Assembly (NCBI RefSeq): GCF_013205025.1
Contig: NZ_JABMLE010000004.1
Location: forward strand, 556,946 to 620,945
Origin: Rathayibacter sp. VKM Ac-2857
Lineage (GTDB): Bacteria; Actinomycetota; Actinomycetes; Actinomycetales; Microbacteriaceae
Direction of reading: 5' to 3'
Length of the DNA stretch: 64,000 nt
Position 1 is the stretch's first letter. Each line of letters opens with the position of its first letter. Below the pieces are notes generated by a model that worked only from the letters and a program-made list of their open reading frames with translations, was not told the origin of the DNA and did not search any database. Below are positions 54,236 to 61,554 of this stretch, one piece after another. A program made the position numbers and the translations under genes.

Positions 54236-54907
54236 TCAGTCCGTCTGGACCCGCACGGTGTCGCCGTCGAGGGTGAACCGGAGCCCGGTGCCCTCGCCGA
54301 ACTCGGCGACGAGCTGCTCCGGCATGCCGTTCCGCACGGTCGTCTGGGCGACGGCGGGGAAGGACCCGGCGCTGCAGCCGTTGACGACGAGGCCCCCGTC
54401 GTCGGACTCGGTCGGGACGCCGACGAGACACTGATCGGGGCTCGTCGGCGGGCCGCCGCCGGAGCTGCGGAGGAAGGTCAGCCCGTGGAAGTCCTCGGTC
54501 GCGACGACGTCCGCGAAGCCGCTCCCGGTCCACCGGTCGGACGCGGACAGCGGCAGGACGGCCACGACGGGATCGGCGGGGCCGGTGACCCCCGCCGTCA
54601 GCGCGGACGCGACGACCGCCGTCGCGACGAGGGACAGCGCCCAGAGGACGGTGACCCGCCTGCGGAACCGGCCGGCGACCGGGGGTGGCGGCGTCTCGGG
54701 CGACGGAGGTTCGGCGGACGACGTCTCGGGCGTCTCTGTCGGCTCGTGGTGCGGGTCGCGAGGTTCCGGGCGCGCCGTCCCCGGCACCGCCCGCCCCTCC
54801 AGCAGCCGCAGACGCGCCCGCTCCGGAGCCGCCAGGGCCGGTCCCGTCCCGCGCCCGTACGCCCGCCTCCGCAGCTCCGCGAGCTCGCCCCGCTCCGACT
54901 CGTCCAT
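54236..54907 (-). CDS. Hypothetical single-pass membrane protein
   Basis: A 223-residue protein with a charged N-terminal part (DESERGELAELRRRAYG), a Pro/Thr/Glu-rich stretch, one membrane segment (about 105-125: VLWALSLVATAVVASALTAG), and an extracellular C-terminal domain with two cysteines (DQCLVGVP, NGCSAGSF). ATG 54907 is favoured by AGGA 8 nt upstream; ATG 54916 is an alternative. Layout resembles small anti-sigma-like or sensor proteins, but no family is recognised. Confidence 0.65.
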   Translation of the reverse strand: MDESERGELAELRRRAYGRGTGPALAAPERARLRLLEGRAVPGTARPEPRDPHHEPTETPETSSAEPPSPETPPPPVAGRFRRRVTVLWALSLVATAVVASALTAGVTGPADPVVAVLPLSASDRWTGSGFADVVATEDFHGLTFLRSSGGGPPTSPDQCLVGVPTESDDGGLVVNGCSAGSFPAVAQTTVRNGMPEQLVAEFGEGTGLRFTLDGDTVRVQTD

Positions 54908-55026
54908 CTGCTGCATCCTGGCAGCGCGGTCTCCCGGACGGAACACTCCGCCGCGGCCCGAGGCCGACCCCTGCTCCAGGACAGCGCGGTGGTCTCCACC
55001 GGGGACGCTGTGCTCTACTGACCGGC

Positions 55027-55467
55027 ATGAGGCGGACACGACCGGGAGACCTCGCGCGGGCCGTGCTCGCGGTCGCTGTCGTCGTCGGCCTCAGTGGATG
55101 CTCGGGTGGTGGGCCGGACTCGGCCGCGTCCTGCGCCGCACCGATGATCGAGCTCCAGGAGTCGTCCCTCCATCCCGGTGGCGTCGTCGGGCTCAGCGCC
55201 GACTTCGTCTGGGAGACGTGCGAGGACACCGGAGGGACGAGCCGCGCCGCGTCCGACGTGACCGTCAGCGTGACTCCCTCCGCCACCGGTGAGGAGATCG
55301 TGCTCGCCCGGCCGACGCCCGAGGGCGAGCGATCCACGGTCAGCGGCTCGTTCGATCTGCCCGCGGACCTGCCCCTCGGCGACGCCGTCCTCGCCGTGCG
55401 CTCGCACAGCGGCGACGCGTTCGAGGCGGAGCTGCCGATCGCGATCACCGCTCGTCCGTCGAGCTGA
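55027..55467 (+). CDS. Hypothetical lipoprotein
   Basis: A 146-residue protein with basic RRTRPGDLAR, a hydrophobic segment and lipobox LSGC (Cys25), then a small beta-rich domain containing two more cysteines (SCAAP, ETCEDT) that could form a disulfide. Family not recognised. It is divergent from the membrane protein ending at 54236, with starts 119 bp apart, so the two may be co-regulated. Confidence 0.68.
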   Translation: MRRTRPGDLARAVLAVAVVVGLSGCSGGGPDSAASCAAPMIELQESSLHPGGVVGLSADFVWETCEDTGGTSRAASDVTVSVTPSATGEEIVLARPTPEGERSTVSGSFDLPADLPLGDAVLAVRSHSGDAFEAELPIAITARPSS

Positions 55468-55629
55468 CGCGAGGGAGGGCTGCCGGGCGATTGCGGGAGA
55501 GGGCGCGGGATCACCTCTCGCGCATGTCCCTGGGGCATCGCTGTCTGCCGGATCGAGAGGATCGCCGCCCACGGAAGGGGGCTGTCGGATATCGTGAATC
55601 GACGACCGACAGTCGAGTGAGGGGACTCC

Positions 55630-55791
55630 ATGAGGCGGATGAAGGCACTTCTCTCGAGGATGTTCCGCCGCGAGCCGCTCGTGCTCCCCGAGGATCCTTT
55701 CGGTGAGCCCGGCGGTCCGGTCGCGATGACGCAGACCCCGGACTCCGTCGCCTTCAGTCAGCTCCCCGTGAACACGATGCGGACCGGCTGA
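55630..55791 (+). CDS. Possible small protein of 53 residues
   Basis: ATG 55630 opens a short frame with a basic, amphipathic start (RRMKALLSRMFRREP) and an acidic/Pro middle, ending 20 bp before the SRPBCC gene. Upstream GAGGGGACTCC could serve as ribosome site. No homolog is recognised. Its position ahead of the next gene fits a small leader or operon protein, but it may be chance. Confidence 0.35.
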   Translation: MRRMKALLSRMFRREPLVLPEDPFGEPGGPVAMTQTPDSVAFSQLPVNTMRTG

Positions 55792-55811
55792 CCTGCGCCG
55801 CCGTCGGTCCC

Positions 55812-56282
55812 GTGGCCGTGTCGTTCGAGGTCGTCACCCGCTCGAGCCTGCCCGTCGCCGAGCTGTTCGACCGTGCGCGGAGCATCGACCTGCACACCGA
55901 GTCGCAGGCGGCGTCGGAGGAGCGCGCCGTCGGCGGGGTGGTCAGCGGCACCATCGGCTTCGGCGAGCAGGTGACCTGGCGCGCCCGCCACTTCGGCGTC
56001 CCCCTCCGGCTGACCAGCAGGATCACCGCCTTCGACGCGCCGCACTCGTTCACGGACGAGCAGATCCGGGGCCCGTTCCGCTCCTTCCATCACGAGCACC
56101 GCTTCGAGCCCGACGGCAGCGGCTCGGTGATGATCGACCGGATCTCCTTCCGCGCACCACTCGGCCTCCTCGGCCGGATCGTCGAGCGGCTCGTCCTCGC
56201 GCGGTACCTCCGTCGGCTGATCGAGGAGCGCGGCGCGTTCCTCGCCGGTCCGGGAGCGTCGGTCGACGATCGCCGGAGCTGA
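55812..56282 (+). CDS. SRPBCC (START/cyclase fold) family protein
   Basis: A 156-residue protein with the START/Bet v1-like pattern: VSFEVVTRSSLPVAELFDRARSID at the start, SRITAFDAPHSFTDEQIRGPF, FHHEHRFEPDGSGSVMIDRISFRAPLG, and a long C-terminal helix (IVERLVLARYLRRLIEERGAFL). Such proteins bind hydrophobic ligands; the role here is unknown. GTG 55812 lacks a clear ribosome site and GTG 55818 is possible. Confidence 0.78.
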   Translation: MAVSFEVVTRSSLPVAELFDRARSIDLHTESQAASEERAVGGVVSGTIGFGEQVTWRARHFGVPLRLTSRITAFDAPHSFTDEQIRGPFRSFHHEHRFEPDGSGSVMIDRISFRAPLGLLGRIVERLVLARYLRRLIEERGAFLAGPGASVDDRRS

Positions 56283-56688
56283 CCCGGAAGTCGTCGCCGA
56301 GTCTGCAGACCGCCCTGCTGACGAAGGCGGGTCTCGATACGCCCCTGCGTGGCTCTCGACCAGCATGCCCCCCCCCTGCCGAACGCCCGGCCGGCGCGCT
56401 CATGCTGATCGAGTAGCCCTCGCAGAGGGCGTATCGAGATCCACCGGCGTCCGAAGACAAGGCTGCAGACCCGCACTACTGACGAAGGCGGGTCTCGATT
56501 CGCCCCTGCGTGGCTCCACGACCAGCGCCCCCCCTGCCGATCGCCCGCCCGCTCGCCGCTCATGCTGATCGAGTAGCCCTCGCAGAGGGCGTATCGAGAT
56601 CCACCGGCGTCCGGCGGAGGCGCTGCAGACTCGGCCTGCTGACGGACCTCGGTCTCGATGCGCCCCAGAGCGGCTGCTCGACCAGCAG
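56281..56688. repeat. Palindromic repeat cluster between SRPBCC and second DUF222-HNH gene
   Basis: Reverse units end near 56367, 56527 and 56688, partly degraded (TGGCTCTCGACC, TGGCTCCACGACC). Forward units start at 56402 and 56562, 160 bp apart, both with stem CCCTC-GCA-GAGGG, unlike the stems elsewhere. Spacers carry GTCTGCAGACCGCC and CTGACGAAGGCGGG. The remaining 200 bp before the gene hold no other feature except its conserved start block. Confidence 0.82.
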
Positions 56689-56857
56689 GAGGAAGCGGAT
56701 CAGCACGGGGCCGTCGCCGTCCTCAGCGATCAGGTCCGTGCACTCCTCGAAGTGCGAGTGGCAGGAATCAGGTCGTGCGGGGCCCTCTGTTCCCGCTGCG
56801 TCTCCTCCCCAGGACGAGTTCCGGCGTGCTCTCCACGGATCCTCCTCCTGGCCGTGT

Positions 56858-56891
56858 GGGTGTCGGTGGGCCCTGCTTCAATACCCGTATG
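56858..56891 (+). promoter_or_regulatory. Conserved start-overlapping block of the second DUF222-HNH gene
   Basis: 31 of 34 positions match the block before the first DUF222-HNH gene (7638-7671, opposite strand). It includes CCTGCTTCAATAC and the near-palindrome ATACCCGTAT overlapping the ATG at 56889. Confidence 0.55.
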
Positions 56892-58235
56892 AACGATTTC
56901 GAGACGGCCGACCCCGAGGCGGTGCGCGCAGAAGTGCGCGAGCGCGGCGACCGCGCAGACGCGCTGGCGCGCTCGGCGGCGCCGGCGCTGCTGGCCCCCG
57001 CGGAGGAGCTGTATCTCGGCCGCCGGAAGGCGCTGTCGTGTCCGGAGGCGTTCGCGCGGGGCGGGTCGCGGAGTGAGACGCGGGACCTGGTCGAGCGGTC
57101 CATCCGGGCCGAGTTCGCGGTCGCGATGAGGGTGTCGGAGAGGGTGGCGTCGCGGGAGCTGGAGAGCGCGCAGCTGCTGGTCGAGGAGCTGCCGCGGACG
57201 CGGGCGGCGCTGTCCGGGGCGAGGATCCGGTGGGAGGCGGGATTGGTGATCTGCCGGGTCGCCGCGTCCCTGCCACTGGCCTCGCGGGCCGCCTTCGATG
57301 AGCGTGCCGCGGAGCTGGCCGAGGGGCTGACGCCGACCCAGCTGGGCCGCGCGCTCGGCCGGTTGCGGGAGCAGCTGCACGAGCAGCCGATAGCCGAGCG
57401 GCACGCCCGCGCGCGCGAGGACCGTGCGGTCTGGGTGACGCCGGACGTCGACGGGATGGCGACGCTGTGCGTCTTGGGGGCGGCGACCGCGGTTATGGGC
57501 GCCTACGACCGCGCCGATCGGATGGCGCGGTCCTTGCGCGACGGCGGCGACGAGCGGACCCTCGCGCAGCTGCGCGCGGATGTGGTGACCGATCTCCTCT
57601 GCGACGGCGACGTGGTCGGCACGTTCCCGAACGACGTCGACCGCGCCGACCCGACCTTCGTGCCCGGCGTCCGCGCCGAGGTGCGCGTGACCATGACGGC
57701 GCGCACGGCGCTCGGCCTCGACGACGCTCCCGCGGACCTCGACGACTACGGCCCGATCCCCGCCGATGCCGCCCGGAGCCTCGCATTCGCGTCCATCACC
57801 CGGATCATCACCGAGCCGGACACCGGCGCTGTCGTCTCGGTCGGTCGCACTCATCGCCTTCCACCGGCCCGGATGCGCCTGCACCTGCAGTTGCGCGACC
57901 AGACCTGCCGCCACCCCGGCTGCACCCGGCCGGCCGTGACCGCCGAGGCCGACCACACGGTCGAGTGGCGCAACGGCGGAGAGACGTCCCTCGAGAACCT
58001 CGCCTCGCTCTGCGCCAGCCACCACCACCTGCGCCACGGCGACCGCTGGCGCTACGCCCTCCGCGACGGCGTCACCGTCTGGACCACCCCACCGGCCGGA
58101 CGATCACCACCCACCCGCCCGGCCTCGCGCACACCCTCCCACCACCGGGCCCGCGCTTCGACACCACCCCGCCACCGTTCTGACACCGGGTCTCCTGAGA
58201 AGGATCACCTGCACGTAGGGGGAAAGCCTTGCTGA
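56889..58235 (+). CDS. DUF222/HNH endonuclease domain protein, second copy, with 3' frameshift
   Basis: A 448-residue reading frame homologous over most of its length to the 6336-7640 product, with DUF222 region and HNH core at residues 340-383 (CRHPGC, ADHTVEW, SHHHLRH). After VTVWTTP the sequence stops matching and becomes a random-looking His/Arg/Pro tail. The +1 frame instead continues PTGRTITTHPPGL...PRFDTTPPPF with a stop at 58181-58183, matching the end of the first copy (TSPTGRQISN...PRFEDVPVPF). One C is therefore probably missing from the C-run at 58087-58090. The nuclease core is upstream and may remain functional. Confidence 0.85.
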   Translation: MNDFETADPEAVRAEVRERGDRADALARSAAPALLAPAEELYLGRRKALSCPEAFARGGSRSETRDLVERSIRAEFAVAMRVSERVASRELESAQLLVEELPRTRAALSGARIRWEAGLVICRVAASLPLASRAAFDERAAELAEGLTPTQLGRALGRLREQLHEQPIAERHARAREDRAVWVTPDVDGMATLCVLGAATAVMGAYDRADRMARSLRDGGDERTLAQLRADVVTDLLCDGDVVGTFPNDVDRADPTFVPGVRAEVRVTMTARTALGLDDAPADLDDYGPIPADAARSLAFASITRIITEPDTGAVVSVGRTHRLPPARMRLHLQLRDQTCRHPGCTRPAVTAEADHTVEWRNGGETSLENLASLCASHHHLRHGDRWRYALRDGVTVWTTPPAGRSPPTRPASRTPSHHRARASTPPRHRSDTGSPEKDHLHVGGKPC

Positions 58236-58440
58236 TCGAGTAGCCCGCGCAGCGGGCGTATCGAGATCCACCAGCGTCAGAAGTCGAGTCTGCAGACTCG
58301 CCCTGCTGATGACGGCGGGTCTCGATACGCCCCTGCGGGGCTACTCGACCAGCATGTTGCGGCGCCGCCGCGTCCTTTCCCTCATCACCGAGACGCGAAG
58401 CGGCTTCGCCGCTCGATACCGCCGCGCGCTGCTCGACCAG
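58230..58440. repeat. Composite palindromic repeat plus a degraded unit
   Basis: Forward unit from about 58230 (stem CCCGC-GCA-GCGGG), spacer AGTCTGCAGACTCGCCCTGC, and reverse unit ending AGCATG at 58356 (stem CCCC-TGC-GGGG). A degraded unit (GAGACGCGAAGCGGC...GCTGCTCGACCAG) follows at about 58391-58440. Confidence 0.8.
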
Positions 58441-58474
58441 AGGGAACTCCCCACCCATAGTCCCGTCGTTGGAG

Positions 58475-58480
58475 TATGGT
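58475..58480 (+). promoter_or_regulatory. -10 box of a probable leaderless promoter for padR-type gene
   Basis: TATGGT ends 7 nt before ATG 58488, the spacing of leaderless mRNAs in Actinobacteria. The ATG inside it (58476) is in frame but is then unlikely to be the start. Confidence 0.4.
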
Positions 58481-58487
58481 GCCTGGC

Positions 58488-58820
58488 ATGGCCGACGAGA
58501 TGCGGGAGACGACGTTCTGGATCCTGACCGCGCTCGCGCTCGGCCGCCGTCACGGCTACGCGTTGCTGCAGGAGATCGAGGAGCAGTCGGAGGGCCGCGT
58601 CCGCCTGCGGGTCACCACCCTGTACGCGGCGCTCGAGCGACTGGGGTCGGAGCAGCTCATCTCGCCCGACGGCGACGAGCGGATCAACGGACGCGTGCGG
58701 CGCTATTTCCGGCTGACGGACACCGGCCGGTCCGCCCTGGGCGCGGAGGTCGCCCGGATGGAGGCGAGCGCGGCCAGAGCGCGGATCAACCTCGGGCTCG
58801 CACCGGCCACCGCGCTCTGA
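58488..58820 (+). CDS. PadR-family transcriptional regulator
   Basis: A 110-residue PadR-like winged-helix protein: ETTFWILTALALGRRHGYALLQEIEEQSEGRVRLRVTTLYAALERLGSEQLIS, a wing with RRYFRLTDTG, and a final helix. Members usually repress the gene they are encoded with, often a membrane transporter or stress gene. The next gene (membrane protein) follows after 27 bp and is the likely partner and target. Confidence 0.9.
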   Translation: MADEMRETTFWILTALALGRRHGYALLQEIEEQSEGRVRLRVTTLYAALERLGSEQLISPDGDERINGRVRRYFRLTDTGRSALGAEVARMEASAARARINLGLAPATAL

Positions 58821-58847
58821 CCCGATCACTCACCGAAGGAGAACGGC

Positions 58848-59603
58848 ATGACGACGAACCAGGACGAGCAGCGCGCCGATCGCTTCCGCCGCGCCCTGCG
58901 CTGGTACCCGGCCGCCTGGAGGCGGGAGCACGGCGAGGTGCTGCTCGGGATCCTGCTGGACGAGGCCGACGATCGGGGCCGCCGTGGGCCCGGCCTCGGA
59001 CAGCGCCTGGCCCTCGCCGTCGGCGGACTGCGCCGTCGCACTCGAACGAGTGCCGGGCGGTCCCCGTCGACGATCATCCCGCTGGCCCTCCTCACGGCGT
59101 TCTTCGTCTTCTACAGCGTGGTCAACTGGTCGCCCGGCGTCAGCTACCCCGGCGCGATCGGGCCGTTCACCAACCCCTCCTTCCTCGCCGGCGGGCTCTT
59201 CACGATCGCCCTCGGCCTCGCCCTCGCCGCTCGGACCGGTGCCGCGCGGATCGCCGCACTGCTCGGCTCCGCGACCGAGCTGAGCATCGCGCTCGTGGCG
59301 GTCTCGGCCGGCTGGCTCGGCCCCGGGCTGTCGACGGCGGGACCCGTGGCCGCGCTCGGAGTCCTCGCCGTCGTTCCGTGGCGCGGCCGAGTGTCGGCGG
59401 CGGCGTCGGTCGTCGTGCTGTTCGGGGTGTCGGCGGTGCTCGTGGCGATCGATGCCCTCGGCGCGACGGTCCTCAGCGACGCCCCTGTCCTCCGGGTCGT
59501 CCTGCCGCTGCCCGTCATCGCCGGCGTGCTGGTCGCGCTCGCCCTGGCCGCACGCCGGGCGTCGCGCCTCGAGCGCAGAATTCCCGGCGGCCTCGGCGCG
59601 TGA
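58848..59603 (+). CDS. Hypothetical membrane protein in a padR operon
   Basis: A 251-residue protein whose N-terminal cytoplasmic part (RFRRALRWYPAAWRREHGEVLLGILLDEADDRG) is a pattern commonly seen in membrane proteins encoded next to PadR regulators in Actinobacteria. About six hydrophobic segments follow. Function unknown. ATG 58848 follows GAAGGAGAA. Confidence 0.75.
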   Translation: MTTNQDEQRADRFRRALRWYPAAWRREHGEVLLGILLDEADDRGRRGPGLGQRLALAVGGLRRRTRTSAGRSPSTIIPLALLTAFFVFYSVVNWSPGVSYPGAIGPFTNPSFLAGGLFTIALGLALAARTGAARIAALLGSATELSIALVAVSAGWLGPGLSTAGPVAALGVLAVVPWRGRVSAAASVVVLFGVSAVLVAIDALGATVLSDAPVLRVVLPLPVIAGVLVALALAARRASRLERRIPGGLGA

Positions 59604-59609
59604 CGAGGG

Positions 59610-59681
59610 CTCGGCCGGGCGCCGAGCACAGCGGCTGAGGGCACGACACTCCGGGGCGCGCGTCGCCGCGGACCTCAGCCG
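59610..59681. terminator. Two hairpins between convergent genes
   Basis: CTCGGC-CGGGC-GCCGAG (59610-59626) lies just after the membrane-protein stop. CGGCTGAG (59632-59639) pairs with CTCAGCCG (59674-59681), which covers the stop codon of the leftward alcohol dehydrogenase gene. Together they may end both transcripts. Confidence 0.5.
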
Positions 59682-60832
59682 CGGGTCGGCACCCGGCGCA
59701 TCGCCGCCGGCCGGACGCCGATGCGCACCGACCCGCTCCCCGCGCGCGCCAGCCCGGCGTCGAGGTCGGCGAGGGCGATCATCTCGCCGACGAGATCGGC
59801 GAAGGGCCACGCGCGCCAGCGGTCGATCATCCAGCCCGCGGCGGCCGCGAGGTCCGCGGCCGCGTAGTTGTGCACGCCGCGCAGGGTGAGCAGCCGCCGG
59901 ACCACGAGCTCGGGATCGAGCGGGACGGGAGGCGTCGGGAAGACGCTGCCGACGAGCACGACGACGCCCCCGACCTCGACCCGCTCGAGAGCGGACGTGA
60001 CGGCGGCGCGGGCGCCCGACGCCTCGAGGACGACGTCGAACGCGCCGGTCGCCTCGCCGGGGTGCAGGGCGAGCGCCCCGAACCGCTCGGCGAGCGCGCG
60101 CCGGGCAGGGTCCGGCTCGACGAGGGTGACGGCGGCTCCGCGATCCGTCGCCATCGCGGCGGCGGTCAGGCCGATGAGTCCCCCGCCGCTGATCAGCAGC
60201 CGGGCACCGGCGAGCGGCTGTACCGCCGGCTGGACCGCCGGCTGCACCGCCTCCGCGGCGGCCAGCGCGGCCCAGGCGGTGGCCGTCCCGCAGGAGACCG
60301 GAGCCAGTACGGCGGCGGGCACGTCCTCGGGCAGCCGGATCACCGGAGTGCCTGCGACGAGGTGCACGTGCGTCGCGAAACCGCCGGACAGCGCCCAGCC
60401 GTCGCTCATCCGCTCGTGGCCGTACTTGCGCAGCGTCCGGCACTTGCGCTCGAGACCGCTGGTGCAGCGGTCGCACGTGCCGCAGCTCGCCGCGATCGAC
60501 CAGAGCACCCGGTCGCCGACGGTGAGGAGCGACCCGTCGTGCGCACGGGGCCGCCCGCTGCCGAGCTCGACGACGCGGCCGAGCTGCTCGTGCCCGAGGA
60601 CGAGGGGCGCCGGAGCGCTCCGGTCACCGCGGGCGGTGTGCACGTCCGAGCCGCAGATCGTGGCGAGCTCGACCTCGACCAGGACGTCACCCGCGCCGAG
60701 CCGGACGCTGACGAACGCCACGGCCTCGTGCGGCCGGTCCGGCGCGAGCCAGACCATCGCGGTGGCGGAGGGCCGCAGCTCGACCCGCCGGGAGGCGGGG
60801 TCGATCTGAGCCGGCGCCGGCGCAGTCCTCAT
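59675..60832 (-). CDS. Zinc-dependent alcohol dehydrogenase, phosphonate-associated (TIGR03366/HpnZ-like)
   Basis: A 385-residue medium-chain dehydrogenase. Catalytic-zinc Cys in ICGSDVHT, the GHEQLGRV region, structural-zinc cysteines CGTCDRCTSGLERKC, and cofactor loop SGGGLIGL are all present. An AVQPAVQPAVQP stretch inserted before the Rossmann domain comes from a 12-bp tandem. Last gene of the leftward operon; its ATG overlaps the HAD gene stop. The combination with a phosphonatase-like HAD and a TIGR03364-type oxidase matches the phosphonate-catabolism dehydrogenase family; its substrate is probably a phosphonate-derived alcohol or aldehyde (inference). Confidence 0.85.
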   Translation of the reverse strand: MRTAPAPAQIDPASRRVELRPSATAMVWLAPDRPHEAVAFVSVRLGAGDVLVEVELATICGSDVHTARGDRSAPAPLVLGHEQLGRVVELGSGRPRAHDGSLLTVGDRVLWSIAASCGTCDRCTSGLERKCRTLRKYGHERMSDGWALSGGFATHVHLVAGTPVIRLPEDVPAAVLAPVSCGTATAWAALAAAEAVQPAVQPAVQPLAGARLLISGGGLIGLTAAAMATDRGAAVTLVEPDPARRALAERFGALALHPGEATGAFDVVLEASGARAAVTSALERVEVGGVVVLVGSVFPTPPVPLDPELVVRRLLTLRGVHNYAAADLAAAAGWMIDRWRAWPFADLVGEMIALADLDAGLARAGSGSVRIGVRPAAMRRVPTRG

Positions 60833-61554
60833 CGCCGGGCGAGGGTGCGCAGCGCGGTGACGTCGTCCACGACCGCGTCGGCGCCGGCCGCCAGCAGGCG
60901 CGTCCGGTCGTGCGCGCCGCTGAGCACGCCGACGACGAGGCCGGCGCTTGCCGCGCGGCCGGAGAGGACGTCGCTCGCGGTGTCGCCGACGACGGCCACG
61001 GCGCTCATGGCACTGACCCCCGCGCGCAGGGCGGCGGTCAGCACGAGGTCGGGAGCGGGGCGTCCGCGGCCGGCGTCGACCGGCGACAGGGCGATGTCGA
61101 CGAGGCCCCGCCAGCCGAGCGCGTCGAGGATCGCGTCGCGGGTGACCGGAGCGAAGCCCGTGGTCAGGGCGACGCGGACCCCGCTCGCGGTCAGCGCGCG
61201 CAGGACCTCCTCGGCACCGGCGACCGGCGCCGCCGCGCCCTCGGTGATCAGCTCGGCGTAGGCGTCCTCGAACGCGGCGGTCGCGCGCTCGGCCGCGGCC
61301 GTGTCGCCGCCGGCCAGGTGGGTGAAGACGTCGATCTTCGACTGGCCCATGGTGTGGCGGACGTACTCGAGCGCCTCCGCCCAGGGCAGGCGGTCGGCGA
61401 CGCCGGTGCGCTCGGCGGCGCGCTGGAAGGCGCGCTCGACGACGCCGTCGTCGGTCACGGTGGTGCCGGCCATGTCGAGGACGACCAGCTCGATGCCGGC
61501 CAGAGCCGAGCCGAGGGTGGACGGGGTCGCGGGAGCGGGGGCTGTGCTGGTCAT
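60829..61554 (-). CDS. Phosphonatase-like HAD hydrolase (PhnX-related)
   Basis: A 241-residue HAD-superfamily protein with nucleophile motif DMAGTTVTDDG, motif II VALTTGF and acidic motif VVGDTASDV. The cap contains TMGQSKID, resembling the MGxxK element that holds the Schiff-base lysine of phosphonoacetaldehyde hydrolase (PhnX). Such TIGR03351-type proteins are expected to break a C-P bond or remove phosphate from a phosphonate intermediate. It overlaps neighbours by 4 bp on both sides. Confidence 0.86.
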   Translation of the reverse strand: MTSTAPAPATPSTLGSALAGIELVVLDMAGTTVTDDGVVERAFQRAAERTGVADRLPWAEALEYVRHTMGQSKIDVFTHLAGGDTAAAERATAAFEDAYAELITEGAAAPVAGAEEVLRALTASGVRVALTTGFAPVTRDAILDALGWRGLVDIALSPVDAGRGRPAPDLVLTAALRAGVSAMSAVAVVGDTASDVLSGRAASAGLVVGVLSGAHDRTRLLAAGADAVVDDVTALRTLARR

